From: Massilia psychrophila
Lineage (GTDB): Bacteria > Pseudomonadota > Gammaproteobacteria > Burkholderiales > Burkholderiaceae_D
Length of the DNA stretch: 47,567 nucleotides
Assembly: GCF_002760665.1 (NCBI RefSeq)
Contig: NZ_PDOB01000033.1
Location: 1-47,567 of the forward strand
Direction of reading: 5' to 3'
Below, one piece after another: positions 17,261-25,494 of the stretch. A model generated the notes under the pieces. The model was not told the origin of the DNA. It did not search any database and was given only the letters and a program-made list of their open reading frames with translations. Each line of letters starts with the position of its first letter. Position 1 is the first letter of the stretch. The position numbers and the translations under genes are program-made.

Positions 17261-17711
17261 TGGTATTGCGGTAAAAGTGTAGTAAAAGCCAGTAAAACAT
17301 GAACGAGGTGTCTGCAGCTCAAGGCTGTCGAGGAAGTCGGCGGTTTATCAATATACAACAGCTGCGCGTTGGCGCCGCGCGCGCAACGCCAGCCGAAGTC
17401 TAAGACGGCAGGCGCAAGGCAGCGGGCCGAATCCGGCAATGCTTGCGTTTCCGCAAACAATGACGACACCGCACCAACCTTTACAACGTGGAATTACGCA
17501 CAAAACAATGCTTTCGTCATGTTGCCGCGTTTCAAAAATACAACAGCACAACTCGAATTATTGGCTTTCAACCAAGGTGAACCCTCATAATTAACCAACA
17601 CGCCATGCTTGAGGTAACAAGCAATTAAGGTTCACTACATCCGAGCGTTCAGAAATTCAAATAACTCAATGCTCTACGGATTCTACCGATTTACTTTTTA
17701 AGGATTGATAC
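17261..17711. other. 451-base intergenic region between Sel1 gene and porin
   Basis: Contains three GTAAAA copies near the Sel1 gene start and, at its right end, the AT-rich leader of the porin gene with an AAGGA Shine-Dalgarno at 17699-17703. A 73-codon plus-strand reading frame (17369-17590) has no recognisable features and no convincing ribosome site; I do not call it. No RNA gene was recognised. Confidence 0.6.
17271..17297. repeat. Three helically phased GTAAAA repeats before the Sel1 gene
   Basis: GTAAAA begins at 17271, 17282 and 17292, spaced 11 and 10 bases, ending about 10-37 bases upstream of the minus-strand Sel1 start at 17260. One-turn spacing suggests a protein-binding array, but no known operator is recognised. 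Confidence 0.35.
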
Positions 17712-18752
17712 ATGAAAAAATCACTTTTGGCTCTGACACTTCTGGGCGCCTTCGCCGGTGTTGCACAAGCTCAAACCGCAGTTCAGATCTACGGTACCGT
17801 TGACGCTGGCGTCATCAAGCGTACGAACCAGACCCTGAACGTCGGCAAGCGCGCCAACAACACATTGGGTTTCAAAGGTACTGAAGAGCTGGGCAACGGC
17901 CTGAAAGCGCTGTTTCAACTGGAAGTTCGTTACGAGCCGGACACCGGCACGCTGGAAAGCGTCACCCGCCCATTGTTCCAGGGCCAGAGCCGCGTCGGCC
18001 TGCAAGGCGACTTCGGTATGGTTCGCCTGGGCCGCGGCCTGACCGCGTTCCAAGAGACGAGCACCGCGTTCGAGCCATTCCACGGCCTGCCAACGCCTGC
18101 CGGCTTCCAGACCGACCTGCAAATTGCCGGTTACACCTCGGAACCGTTGAACCCAGCCGGTAGTTCGCTCAACCGTTTCTCGAACGCGCTGTTCTACAAC
18201 TCGCCTGAATTCGCTGGCTTCCAGGTCAACGCGACCGTCGGCACCAAAGAAGCCAACGGCGGCGCCGCCATCCAGGGCCGCAACCCTGTCGGCACTCCTG
18301 CACAATACGCGCCTGGTTCCGAAGCATCGGCCAACCCGTACTCGATCGCGACCACCTACAAGAACGGCCCGATTGCCGCGATGCTGGCAACCGAGCGCAA
18401 CGCTGTCGAGACCCGCCTGTGGTCGATCGCCGCGTCGATCTTCGCTACGCCTGAACTGAAACTGATGGCGTCGTATCAGCGTCAGAACCAGGACCACACG
18501 CGCGCAATCAACCCGCTGACCAAGGCATGGGTCCTGGGTGCGAACTACACCATGGGCCCAGGCAAGATCCTGGCCGGTTATGGCCAGAAGAGCCCGGATG
18601 GCGTCGCCAAGACCAAGCAATTGTCGGTGGGCTACGAGTACAGCCTGTCGAAGCGTACCTACCTGTACGCAGATGCATCGCGTAAAAAAGGCGGCGTTCA
18701 GGTTCCACAGACTCAGAATATCTACGCGCTGGGCGTCAACCACGCTTTCTAA
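17712..18752 (+). CDS. Gram-negative general porin (Burkholderiales type), first copy
   Basis: 346 residues: a signal peptide cut after AGVAQA, then QTAVQIYGTVDAGV, the standard first strand of Porin_4/OmpC-like trimeric porins, NTLGFKGTEELGNGLKALFQLE, SRVGLQGDFGMVRLGRG (the P-G/F-G-x-x-x-L-G-R motif before loop 3), and a final GVNHAF ending in Phe as outer-membrane barrels require. SD AAGGA is 8 bases before ATG. It is one of two unlike porins in tandem, separated by 232 bases with hairpins, so probably transcribed separately. Confidence 0.93.
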   Translation: MKKSLLALTLLGAFAGVAQAQTAVQIYGTVDAGVIKRTNQTLNVGKRANNTLGFKGTEELGNGLKALFQLEVRYEPDTGTLESVTRPLFQGQSRVGLQGDFGMVRLGRGLTAFQETSTAFEPFHGLPTPAGFQTDLQIAGYTSEPLNPAGSSLNRFSNALFYNSPEFAGFQVNATVGTKEANGGAAIQGRNPVGTPAQYAPGSEASANPYSIATTYKNGPIAAMLATERNAVETRLWSIAASIFATPELKLMASYQRQNQDHTRAINPLTKAWVLGANYTMGPGKILAGYGQKSPDGVAKTKQLSVGYEYSLSKRTYLYADASRKKGGVQVPQTQNIYALGVNHAF

Positions 18753-18758
18753 GCTGAC

Positions 18759-18776
18759 GCAGGGGGTTTCCCCTGC
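18759..18776 (+). terminator. Hairpin just after the first porin
   Basis: GCAGGGG (18759-18765) and CCCCTGC (18770-18776), a perfect 7-bp stem with a 4-base loop, 6 bases after the stop codon. Only a weak T run follows, so this is terminator-like or an RNA-stabilising 3' hairpin. Confidence 0.5.
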
Positions 18777-18792
18777 TTCACTGTGAATCGAC

Positions 18793-18824
18793 AAGGGCGG
18801 GGATGGGCAACCATCACCGCCCTT
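18793..18824 (+). terminator. Second hairpin in the inter-porin region
   Basis: AAGGGCGG (18793-18800) and CCGCCCTT (18817-18824) form an 8-bp stem with a 16-base loop; no T tract. May cooperate with the hairpin at 18759 to separate the two porin transcripts. Confidence 0.35.
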
Positions 18825-18984
18825 GATACGTCTGGGCACTGGCTCAGGCGTTTGTGACTTTTACGCAACTTTACACCGCCATATGCCCCGCCTTTCTGTA
18901 CAACACCAAAGAACGATGGCATATTGATGTGAACGGATTAGTACGCGCGTTCGTTTTTCATAAAATTATATCCTTGGAGATGCA

Positions 18985-20322
18985 ATGAAAACAAAATTCC
19001 TCGCCGCAGTCATCGCTACTTGTTTTGCCGCACCTGTCATGGCCCAGTCCAGCGTCACGATCTACGGTATCGCCGACGCCGGCCTGATGAAGCAAAGCGG
19101 CCAGACCCTGCGCGTGGTCAGCGGTATCGCCGATGGTTCGCGGCTTGGCTTCAAGGGTTCCGAAGACATCGGCGGCGGCTTCAAGGCGATCTTCAATCTC
19201 GAGGCGCGCGTCGAACTCGACAGCGGCTCGCAGAAGCCGACCCTGCTGTCCGACGAACAAGGCTTGTTCCTGACGCGCGGCATGGGCGCCGGCTTCAACA
19301 GCGTCCTCGCGCCGCTCGGCCCGCTCGGCGGCGCCCTGTCGGCCGGCGTATTGCAGAGCATTCGCGGCGGTTTCCAGGTCAAGGGCTCGGCTGCCGTCAA
19401 TGCTGAAGGCGCGCTGTTCGACCGCACCTCGATGGTTGGCTTGATCACCCCGTTCGGCGCGTTCTTGATGGGCCGCATGTACACCCCTGGCTACGAAGTG
19501 TTCGCCGCATCCGACGTCTTCGAAAGCGGCACCGCCGGCGCCTGGGGCGGCATCACCGGCGGCACCGCCGGCTTCACCAACCTGGGCGTTGAAATCCGTT
19601 CGTCGAAATCGATCCAGTACCGGATCGCCACCCCGGCCGGCCTGGGCGGCTCACTGATGTACGGCACCAAGGGTTCCGGCTACCTGAACCGCTACAACAA
19701 GTTCTACGGCGCCGCCGCGACCTACAAGGCCAACGGCTTCGACGTCGGCGTCGCCCACAACCGCGGCTACGACCAGTCCGACAGAACCAGCCTGGTGACC
19801 AGCACGATCGGCGGCTCCTATACCATGGGCGAGTTCAAGTTCTTTGCCGGCTACCACGACCAGCGCAACCGCAACTCGGTGCTGCTGGCCGACTACACCG
19901 CCGGCTACAATGCCCAGATCGCTCCGGGAATTGCCGCTCAGCTGGTGCCGGCCGGCCCTCTCGCTCCTGTACTGGCTGCCGGAATGCGCACTGTGTTCCT
20001 GAACAATATCGGCGCCAACACGCAGCTTGACGCCGCCAGCTACCAGGTCGGCCTGCACTACCGGGTCGGCGCCGGCCGCGTCATGGCGTCGGTCGCGCAC
20101 CAGAACGACCGCAGCAATTCCGACAGCGACGCCAACCTGTTCGCGCTGGGCTACGACTACAACCTGTCGAAGCGCACCGACATCTACACTGTTGTCGCGC
20201 AGATCAACAACAAGAACGAAGGTCAGTTCATCCCTGGCGCGGCTGGCTCGCCAGGCGGCTTCGCCAAGGTTCCAGGCTCGAACGCCCGCGCGGTCCAGGT
20301 CGGCATTCGTCACCGTTTCTGA
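18985..20322 (+). CDS. Gram-negative general porin, second, longer copy
   Basis: 445 residues, about 100 longer than its neighbour. Signal peptide ending AAPVMA, then QSSVTIYGIADAGLMK, GSRLGFKGSEDIGGGFKAIF, and a C-terminal VGIRHRF. The extra length lies in glycine/alanine-rich loops around residues 105-135 (LGPLGGALSAGVLQS) and 305-340 (IAPGIAAQLVPAGPLAPV), which would be extracellular. GGAG is 5 bases before ATG, and a strong terminator follows. Substrate cannot be predicted. Confidence 0.92.
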   Translation: MKTKFLAAVIATCFAAPVMAQSSVTIYGIADAGLMKQSGQTLRVVSGIADGSRLGFKGSEDIGGGFKAIFNLEARVELDSGSQKPTLLSDEQGLFLTRGMGAGFNSVLAPLGPLGGALSAGVLQSIRGGFQVKGSAAVNAEGALFDRTSMVGLITPFGAFLMGRMYTPGYEVFAASDVFESGTAGAWGGITGGTAGFTNLGVEIRSSKSIQYRIATPAGLGGSLMYGTKGSGYLNRYNKFYGAAATYKANGFDVGVAHNRGYDQSDRTSLVTSTIGGSYTMGEFKFFAGYHDQRNRNSVLLADYTAGYNAQIAPGIAAQLVPAGPLAPVLAAGMRTVFLNNIGANTQLDAASYQVGLHYRVGAGRVMASVAHQNDRSNSDSDANLFALGYDYNLSKRTDIYTVVAQINNKNEGQFIPGAAGSPGGFAKVPGSNARAVQVGIRHRF

Positions 20323-20341
20323 TCAATTCCCGCCCCGCGGC

Positions 20342-20366
20342 AAGACGCCTTCGGGCGTCTTTTTTT
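20342..20366 (+). terminator. Rho-independent terminator after second porin
   Basis: AAGACGCC-TTCG-GGCGTCTT followed by TTTTT: an 8-bp stem, UUCG tetraloop and U tract, 19 bases after the stop codon. Textbook intrinsic terminator. Confidence 0.95.
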
Positions 20367-20430
20367 ATGCCGGAAATGGGACCCCGGTCGGTTAGAATTG
20401 CACTCAAATCATTTCCACGCAAAGACATTA

Positions 20431-21093
20431 ATGACCGACAACCTGGATTCCGCCGCCGTTGCCCATTTTTTGGCCGACAATCCGCAGTTTTTCGCCCGAC
20501 ATGCGACCTTGCTGGGCCAGGTCAAGCTGTCGAGCCCGCTGACCGGCAAGACCGTCTCGCTGCAGGAGCGCCAGATGGAAGTCATGCGCGCCAAGTACCA
20601 GGCGCTGGAATTGCAGCTGGGCAATTTGACGCGCCTGGCGCAGAAGAACGGCGCAATTGCCGAAAAATTCCACGGCTGGAACCAGGCGCTGCTGCAGGCG
20701 CGCCATGGCGCCGACCTGCCGCGCGCGCTGGTCGACGGCCTGTGCGCCCAGTTCGGCGTGCCGCAGGCAACGTTGCGCCTGTGGGACCTGGCGCCCGGCC
20801 ATGACGACGCCTGGTTTGCGCAAGACGTATCGGAAGATGCCCGCATCTTCGCCAACAGCTTGCTGGCGCCCTATTGCGGCAGCAACCACGACTTCGAAGC
20901 GGTGCGCTGGCTCGGTGACGCCGGCGCCGTCCAATCGACCGTGATCTTGCCGCTGCGCAGCGGCGGCGCCGCCTTCGGCCTCTTGATCCTCGGTTCGGCC
21001 GACCCGGCCCGTTTCGAAGCCGACATGGCAACCGACTTCCTGATCCACATCGGCGAGACCGCCAGCGCGGCGCTGGCCGCGCTGCGCGCCTGA
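20431..21093 (+). CDS. DUF484 family protein
   Basis: 220 residues. DUF484 (YigA-like) proteins are GAF-related and of unknown function, and are typically encoded between dapF and xerC. Signature N-terminus: VAHFLADNPQFFARHATLL, then SLQERQMEVMRAKYQALE, a coiled-coil linker, and a GAF-like half ending STVILPLRSGGAAFGLLILG. ATG 20431 (MTDNLDSAAV) fits the family start better than the upstream in-frame TTG at 20398, which would fall close behind the porin terminator. xerC follows 20 bases later. Confidence 0.9.
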   Translation: MTDNLDSAAVAHFLADNPQFFARHATLLGQVKLSSPLTGKTVSLQERQMEVMRAKYQALELQLGNLTRLAQKNGAIAEKFHGWNQALLQARHGADLPRALVDGLCAQFGVPQATLRLWDLAPGHDDAWFAQDVSEDARIFANSLLAPYCGSNHDFEAVRWLGDAGAVQSTVILPLRSGGAAFGLLILGSADPARFEADMATDFLIHIGETASAALAALRA

Positions 21094-21113
21094 CGGGCTT
21101 TACGCGCGTGACG

Positions 21114-22079
21114 ATGAGTGAGAGCGCCGCCCGGCACGCGTGGCTGGCGCGCTACCTCGAGCAGCTGGCGACCCAGCGCCAGTTGTCGCCGCTGACCATC
21201 GACGCCTATCGCCGCGACCTGCAGGAGCTCGACGCGCTGGCCGGTGCCCCTTCGTGGCAAGCGATTGTCCACGCCGACATCCGCCGCTTCGCCGCCACCT
21301 TGCACGGACGCGGACTGGGTGCGCGCTCGATCGCCCGCAAGCTGTCGAGCTGGCGCGGCTTTTTCGACTGGCTGTCGCAGCAGTTGCCGCTGGCGGCCAA
21401 CCCGGTCGATGGCGTGCGCGCGCCGCGCCGCCCCAAAACCTTGCCGAAGGCGTTGTCGGTCGACGACGCGGTGCATCTGGTATCCAGCGGCGCCGCCTTG
21501 CGCGACCATCCGCAGCCGTTCGAACTGTGCAACCGCGCGATGTTCGAACTGATGTATTCGAGCGGGCTGCGGGTGTCCGAGCTGGCCGGCCTCGACGTCG
21601 GCTACGTCAAGCCAGCCGCGACGTTGAGCCAACCGGGCAGCGCGCGCGCCCCGCTCGGCTGGCTCGACCTCGCTGCCGGCGAAGTGCTGGTCACCGGCAA
21701 GGGCAACAAGATGCGGCGGGTGCCGGTCGGCAGCCACGCGCTGGCGGCACTGCAGGCCTGGCTGGCGGTGCGGCCAGGCGCGGCCGACGGCGGCAACGCG
21801 CTGTTTTTAAGTCAGCGCGCCACCCGGGTGTCGCCACGCGTCGTCCAGCTGCGCTTGGCGGCCCACGCCGCCAAGGCCGGCACCGCCGTCAAGGTCCACC
21901 CGCACGTGCTGCGCCACTCGTTCGCCTCGCACGTGCTGCAGTCGTCGGGCGACCTGCGGGCGGTGCAGGAAATGCTCGGCCACGCCAGTATCACCTCGAC
22001 CCAGGTCTACACCGCGCTCGACTTTCAGCACCTGGCAGCCGTCTACGACCAGGCCCATCCGCGGGCGAAGGCAAAATAA
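21114..22079 (+). CDS. xerC: Tyrosine recombinase XerC
   Basis: 321 residues. XerC with XerD resolves chromosome dimers at dif. All catalytic residues are present: Arg153 (SSGLRVSEL), Lys196 (TGKGNK), His264 and Arg267 (HPHVLRHSF), His290 (LGHASI) and Tyr299 (TQVYTAL). The N-terminal SAM-like core-binding domain covers residues 5-95. ATG 21114 is preferred to GTG 21108. It sits with DUF484 in the usual order, so this is the housekeeping recombinase rather than a mobile-element integrase. Confidence 0.96.
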   Translation: MSESAARHAWLARYLEQLATQRQLSPLTIDAYRRDLQELDALAGAPSWQAIVHADIRRFAATLHGRGLGARSIARKLSSWRGFFDWLSQQLPLAANPVDGVRAPRRPKTLPKALSVDDAVHLVSSGAALRDHPQPFELCNRAMFELMYSSGLRVSELAGLDVGYVKPAATLSQPGSARAPLGWLDLAAGEVLVTGKGNKMRRVPVGSHALAALQAWLAVRPGAADGGNALFLSQRATRVSPRVVQLRLAAHAAKAGTAVKVHPHVLRHSFASHVLQSSGDLRAVQEMLGHASITSTQVYTALDFQHLAAVYDQAHPRAKAK

Positions 22080-22123
22080 AGCAAGCCTGACAACATGACG
22101 CACATCAAGCATTTGCCGTCTGG

Positions 22124-22164
22124 TTGGAAGCAATTAAGGAAATCCGGCATAATCGCTCGATTAT
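22124..22164 (+). promoter_or_regulatory. Candidate promoter with overlapping 16-bp palindrome, upstream of the COG0523 gene
   Basis: TTGGAA (22124-22129), 18-base spacer, CATAAT (22148-22153) resembles a sigma-70 promoter. The perfect palindrome ATAATCGC-TCGATTAT part (arms ATAATCG and CGATTAT, 22149-22164) overlaps the -10 and the expected start, the position of a repressor operator. COG0523 genes are often zinc-regulated by Zur, but the sequence is not an evident Zur box. Confidence 0.45.
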
Positions 22165-22200
22165 TTTCAGCCGCATCGCGGCACTCGCGCAAGGTTTGAC

Positions 22201-23262
22201 ATGGCATTGATCCCAAGCACTATCCTGACTGGCTTTCTCGGCGCCGGCAAAACCACGCTGCTCAAGCGCATCCTGCAAGAGGATCACGGGCTAAAAATTG
22301 CCGTCATCGAGAACGAGTTCGGCCAGGAAAACATCGACAACGACATCCTGGTCCAGCACAGCGACGAGCAGATCGTCGAGATGAACAATGGCTGCATCTG
22401 CTGCACCGTGCGCGGCGACCTGATCGTGGCGCTGGCAAAGCTGGCGCAAAAACGCGACGCCGGCGAGATCGCCTTTGACCGCATCGTCATCGAAACGACG
22501 GGCCTGGCCAATCCGGGGCCGGTGGCGCAGACCTTTTTCGTCGACGAGGAAGTCGGTTCTTACTACCTGCTCGACGCGGTTGTCACCGTCGTCGACGCAC
22601 GCCACGCGATGATGCAGCTCGACGAGCACGAGGAAGCCCAGCGCCAGGTCGGCTTCGCCGACAAGATCCTCATTTCCAAGACCGACCTGGTCGAGCCTGC
22701 CCAACTCGACGCCTTGATGGCGCGCTTGAAACGCATCAACCCGCGCGCGCCGATCAGCCGCTCGGACTTCGGCCGCGCCCCGCTGGCCGAGGTGCTCGAC
22801 CTGCGCGGCTTCAATTTGAACGACAAGCTCGACATCGACCCGGCGTTCCTGACCGAAGCCGAGGCAAGCGGCCACAATCACGACGACGAACACGAACACG
22901 TACACACCGAAGCGTGTGATCACGCCGGTCACGATCAAAATAACCACCACCACAGCCACCACAGCGACGATATTGCCGCCTTCGTATTTAAAAGTGAGCG
23001 CGCATTCGATCCGGCCCGGCTCGACCAGTTCCTCGCCGGCCTGGTCAACGTGTTCGGCCCGCGCATGCTGCGCTACAAGGGGGTGCTGCTGATGGAAGGT
23101 GCCGAGCGCAAGGTGGTGTTTCAGGGCGTGCATCAAATCATGGGAAGCGACCTTGGCGCCAAATGGGGCGAAACCGAGGAACGTCGCAGCAAAATGGTTT
23201 TTATTGGCAAAAATTTACCAAAAGATATCTTTATCCGCGGATTGGAGCAATGTTTGGTATAA
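22201..23262 (+). CDS. COG0523 (CobW/YciC-type) G3E GTPase, metal-related
   Basis: 353 residues. G3E GTPases act as metal chaperones or insertases. Walker A GFLGAGKT is at residues 11-18, the metal-binding GCICC (C-x-C-C) at 64-68, the ETTGLANPGPV switch follows, and SKTD takes the place of NKxD. A histidine-rich stretch (about residues 221-260, more than a dozen His) separates the GTPase from the CobW C-terminal domain with FVFKSERAFDPARL. Zinc is the likely metal by analogy with ZigA/YciC/ZNG1 proteins; not proven. dksA follows downstream with its own promoter. Confidence 0.92.
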   Translation: MALIPSTILTGFLGAGKTTLLKRILQEDHGLKIAVIENEFGQENIDNDILVQHSDEQIVEMNNGCICCTVRGDLIVALAKLAQKRDAGEIAFDRIVIETTGLANPGPVAQTFFVDEEVGSYYLLDAVVTVVDARHAMMQLDEHEEAQRQVGFADKILISKTDLVEPAQLDALMARLKRINPRAPISRSDFGRAPLAEVLDLRGFNLNDKLDIDPAFLTEAEASGHNHDDEHEHVHTEACDHAGHDQNNHHHSHHSDDIAAFVFKSERAFDPARLDQFLAGLVNVFGPRMLRYKGVLLMEGAERKVVFQGVHQIMGSDLGAKWGETEERRSKMVFIGKNLPKDIFIRGLEQCLV

Positions 23263-23277
23263 ACTATCCCGGTTTTA

Positions 23278-23304
23278 CGATGCACGCCTGAGTGACGTGC
23301 ATCG
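23278..23304 (+). terminator. Hairpin after the COG0523 gene
   Basis: CGATGCACG (23278-23286) and CGTGCATCG (23296-23304) form a perfect 9-bp stem with a 9-base loop, 15 bases after the stop codon. There is no T tract, so the terminator call is tentative. Confidence 0.4.
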
Positions 23305-23389
23305 CGTCGGCGGTAGTCAGTAAAAATGGCGGTAGTACAGCAGGCCGTCAAGGTAGTGATCTCGCCCGCAACGTCCCTTGAGGGGTCGC

Positions 23390-23417
23390 TTGGCGCGGCC
23401 GAGTTAGCTGATAAAAT
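23390..23417 (+). promoter_or_regulatory. Candidate sigma-70 promoter of dksA
   Basis: TTGGCG (23390-23395), 16-base spacer, TAAAAT (23412-23417). It predicts a start near 23424 and a short leader to ATG 23451. Confidence 0.45.
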
Positions 23418-23450
23418 GAAACCTCTGTCGTATCGAAGGTAAGCGAAGTC

Positions 23451-23903
23451 ATGATTAAAACAACGAAATCCCCCACCGCCGCGACCACTGAAACCCGTCT
23501 CATTTCCGAAGATGAAATCCGGGCGATGAATGAGAAAGACTACATGAACGCGGCCCAGCTGGCGTTTTTCAAGGCGCGTTTGCAGCAGCTTGAAAAAGAC
23601 CTGTTGAAAAACGCCGGCGAGACCACCGAGCACCTGCGCGAAACCGTGCTGGTGCCCGATCCGGCCGACCGCGCCACCATCGAGGAAGAGCATGCGCTTG
23701 AACTGCGCACGCGCGACCGCGAGCGCAAGCTGCTGAAAAAAGTCCAGCAGTCAATCGCGGCGATCGATGGCGGCGACTACGGCTGGTGCGAGGAAACGGG
23801 CGAGCCGATCGGCATCCCGCGCCTGATCGCCCGCCCGACCGCCACGCTGTCGCTCGAAGCGCAGCAACGCCGCGAGCTCAAGCAGAAGCTGTACGGCGAC
23901 TAG
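23451..23903 (+). CDS. dksA: RNA polymerase-binding transcription factor DksA, degenerate zinc finger
   Basis: 150 residues. DksA inserts a coiled coil into the RNAP secondary channel and works with ppGpp. The coiled-coil tip motif DPADRATIEEE (residues 70-80) matches the D-x-x-D-x-A tip. The zinc-finger region reads GWCEETGEPIGIPRL then ATLSLEAQQRRE: only Cys113 of the four zinc ligands remains. As I recall, alpha- and betaproteobacterial DksAs often have this form, so it is probably the housekeeping protein; it should still fold independently of zinc, which is notable beside a putative zinc GTPase. Confidence 0.94.
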   Translation: MIKTTKSPTAATTETRLISEDEIRAMNEKDYMNAAQLAFFKARLQQLEKDLLKNAGETTEHLRETVLVPDPADRATIEEEHALELRTRDRERKLLKKVQQSIAAIDGGDYGWCEETGEPIGIPRLIARPTATLSLEAQQRRELKQKLYGD

Positions 23904-23926
23904 GCGGCCCAGGCACCGGCACCCCG

Positions 23927-23960
23927 AAAAAGCATGCGCCTTTCCCGCATGCTTTTTTGT
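23927..23960 (+). terminator. Rho-independent terminator of dksA
   Basis: AAAAAGCATGCG (23927-23938) pairs with CGCATGCTTTTT (23946-23957), a 12-bp stem including A-T pairs, 7-base loop, followed by a T-rich run. The A-run on the other side would let it work in both directions. Confidence 0.9.
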
Positions 23961-24113
23961 TTTCCGAACCCTGCCGTGCGCGCGGAAAGCTTGCCCATGG
24001 AATACACTACAGCGCCGCGCAGGAGTTTGACGCAGCGCACGCGTGCGCGCCAGTGCCGCGTCGGCGGCGTGCTAACGTCGTGAATCTCGCCGCAATCGCA
24101 ACCAGGAATTGAC

Positions 24114-25454
24114 TTGGGTATTTTCTCTTTCCTCAAGAAGAAAGACGCACCGCCGGACCCCGCTGCGGCTGCTGCCAACTCCCGGCTGCGCGGCGGTGAG
24201 CCGTCGCGCCTCGGCCTCGAGCATGAGGCCGAACGCGGGCGCCAGCGCGAGATCGCGCGCGCCACCGCCGCCAAGATCGACGCCATCGAATCGGCGATGG
24301 CGTTCGACATCTTCAACGAGCCCGAACCGGCCTGGGGCAGCCAGCCGCGCCGCCCCCGCACCAACGTCCAGATCGAGGCCAACGCGGCCGGCGCCGACAC
24401 GTGGCCGGTGCTCGAACTGGCCACCACCGAGCTGCTGGCCGACGACGCCATGCCGGATGCCGCCAGCGCGCCGCAAACGGCGCCCGTGATCGAGGAAATC
24501 GCCATCCTGTTCGCCAACGCCCAGCTGCAGCTGGCCGAGCAGATGCTGGTCGACAGCCTGGCTGGCGTTGGCCAGAGTGACCGCAACGTGTGGTGGATGC
24601 TGTTCGACCTATATCAGGGCAGCGGCGCGCAGGACGCATTCGACAACGTGGCGATCGACTACGCCAGCCGCTTCGAAACCTCGCCGCCGAGCTGGAACCC
24701 GCTGCCGCACGCCGGCTTGGTTAACACCTTCGCCGGCGTCACCCCTACCGAGTCGTTCGGCCCGTTGCTCGACGCCGCCATCGCGCCGCAGCTGCAGCGC
24801 CTGCTCGAATTGGCCGCCGGCAGTCCGGCCACCCGGCTCGAATTCGGCCGTGTCACGGACGTCACGCCCGAGGGCTGTGCGCGCTTGCTGGCGGCGCTGA
24901 GCTTGCTACGCGGGGGCGGGCGCGAGCTGATCGTCGCCGGTGCCGCCGAGCTGGCCGAGACCGTGCGCGCCACCATCGCCATCGGCCAGCGCGACGCTTC
25001 CGAGGCGCCATGGCTGTTACTGCTCGAACTGTTGCAACTGATGAACCGCGAGAAAGACTTCGAAGAGACGGCGATGGACTACTGCGTCACCTACGAGCTG
25101 TCGCCGCCGTCGTTCGAGGCGCCGGCCAATGTCGCCAATGTCGCCAACGCCGCCAGCGCGCGCGCGCCGTCGCGCTCGGACCGCTTCATGCTGCCGGCCC
25201 TGATCGACGGCCCCGCCGCCAGGCTGTTCGACGCCATCGACGACTACGCCGCCCAATACCAGCCACTGGTGCTCGACTGTTCGCGGCTGGCGCGCATTGA
25301 TTACAACGCCGCCGCCGCCTGGCTCGTGCGCCTGCGCGCGCTGGCTGCGGCCGGCAAGATCATCGAACTGCGCGACGTCAATCACCTGGTCGCCGCCCTG
25401 TTCAGGCTGATGGGCTACGGCGAGGCGGCGCGCCTGTTCCCGCACAAGTATTGA
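24114..25454 (+). CDS. Protein with two STAS-like modules
   Basis: 446 residues from a TTG start; no ATG is available near the N-terminus and AGGA lies 7 bases upstream. It begins with a short hydrophobic/basic GIFSFLKKK and a charged, disordered-looking part to about residue 120. Two similar units follow. Each has a helical W-x-L-L...F-x-x-x-A-x-D-Y...SPPSW/F motif (FDNVAIDYASRFETSPPSW; FEETAMDYCVTYELSPPSF) and then a STAS-like fold (TRLEFGRVTDVTPEGCARLL; LVLDCSRLARIDYNAAAAWL). STAS domains act as anti-sigma antagonists or organising platforms; no partner kinase is encoded here. It precedes hslVU by 96 bases. Confidence 0.8.
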   Translation: MGIFSFLKKKDAPPDPAAAAANSRLRGGEPSRLGLEHEAERGRQREIARATAAKIDAIESAMAFDIFNEPEPAWGSQPRRPRTNVQIEANAAGADTWPVLELATTELLADDAMPDAASAPQTAPVIEEIAILFANAQLQLAEQMLVDSLAGVGQSDRNVWWMLFDLYQGSGAQDAFDNVAIDYASRFETSPPSWNPLPHAGLVNTFAGVTPTESFGPLLDAAIAPQLQRLLELAAGSPATRLEFGRVTDVTPEGCARLLAALSLLRGGGRELIVAGAAELAETVRATIAIGQRDASEAPWLLLLELLQLMNREKDFEETAMDYCVTYELSPPSFEAPANVANVANAASARAPSRSDRFMLPALIDGPAARLFDAIDDYAAQYQPLVLDCSRLARIDYNAAAAWLVRLRALAAAGKIIELRDVNHLVAALFRLMGYGEAARLFPHKY

Positions 25455-25494
25455 ACAGAACTACTGAACCGCCTTCGCCGCCGGCATAGCCTGT

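Noticed and set aside
17369-17590. 73-codon frame before the first porin
   Set aside because: No ribosome site, no family character, and it lies in the presumed regulatory region.
21114-22079. Mobile-element integrase
   Set aside because: Sequence and DUF484 neighbour identify the housekeeping XerC. No att-like direct repeats flanking the 8.3-20.4 kb block were found by eye.
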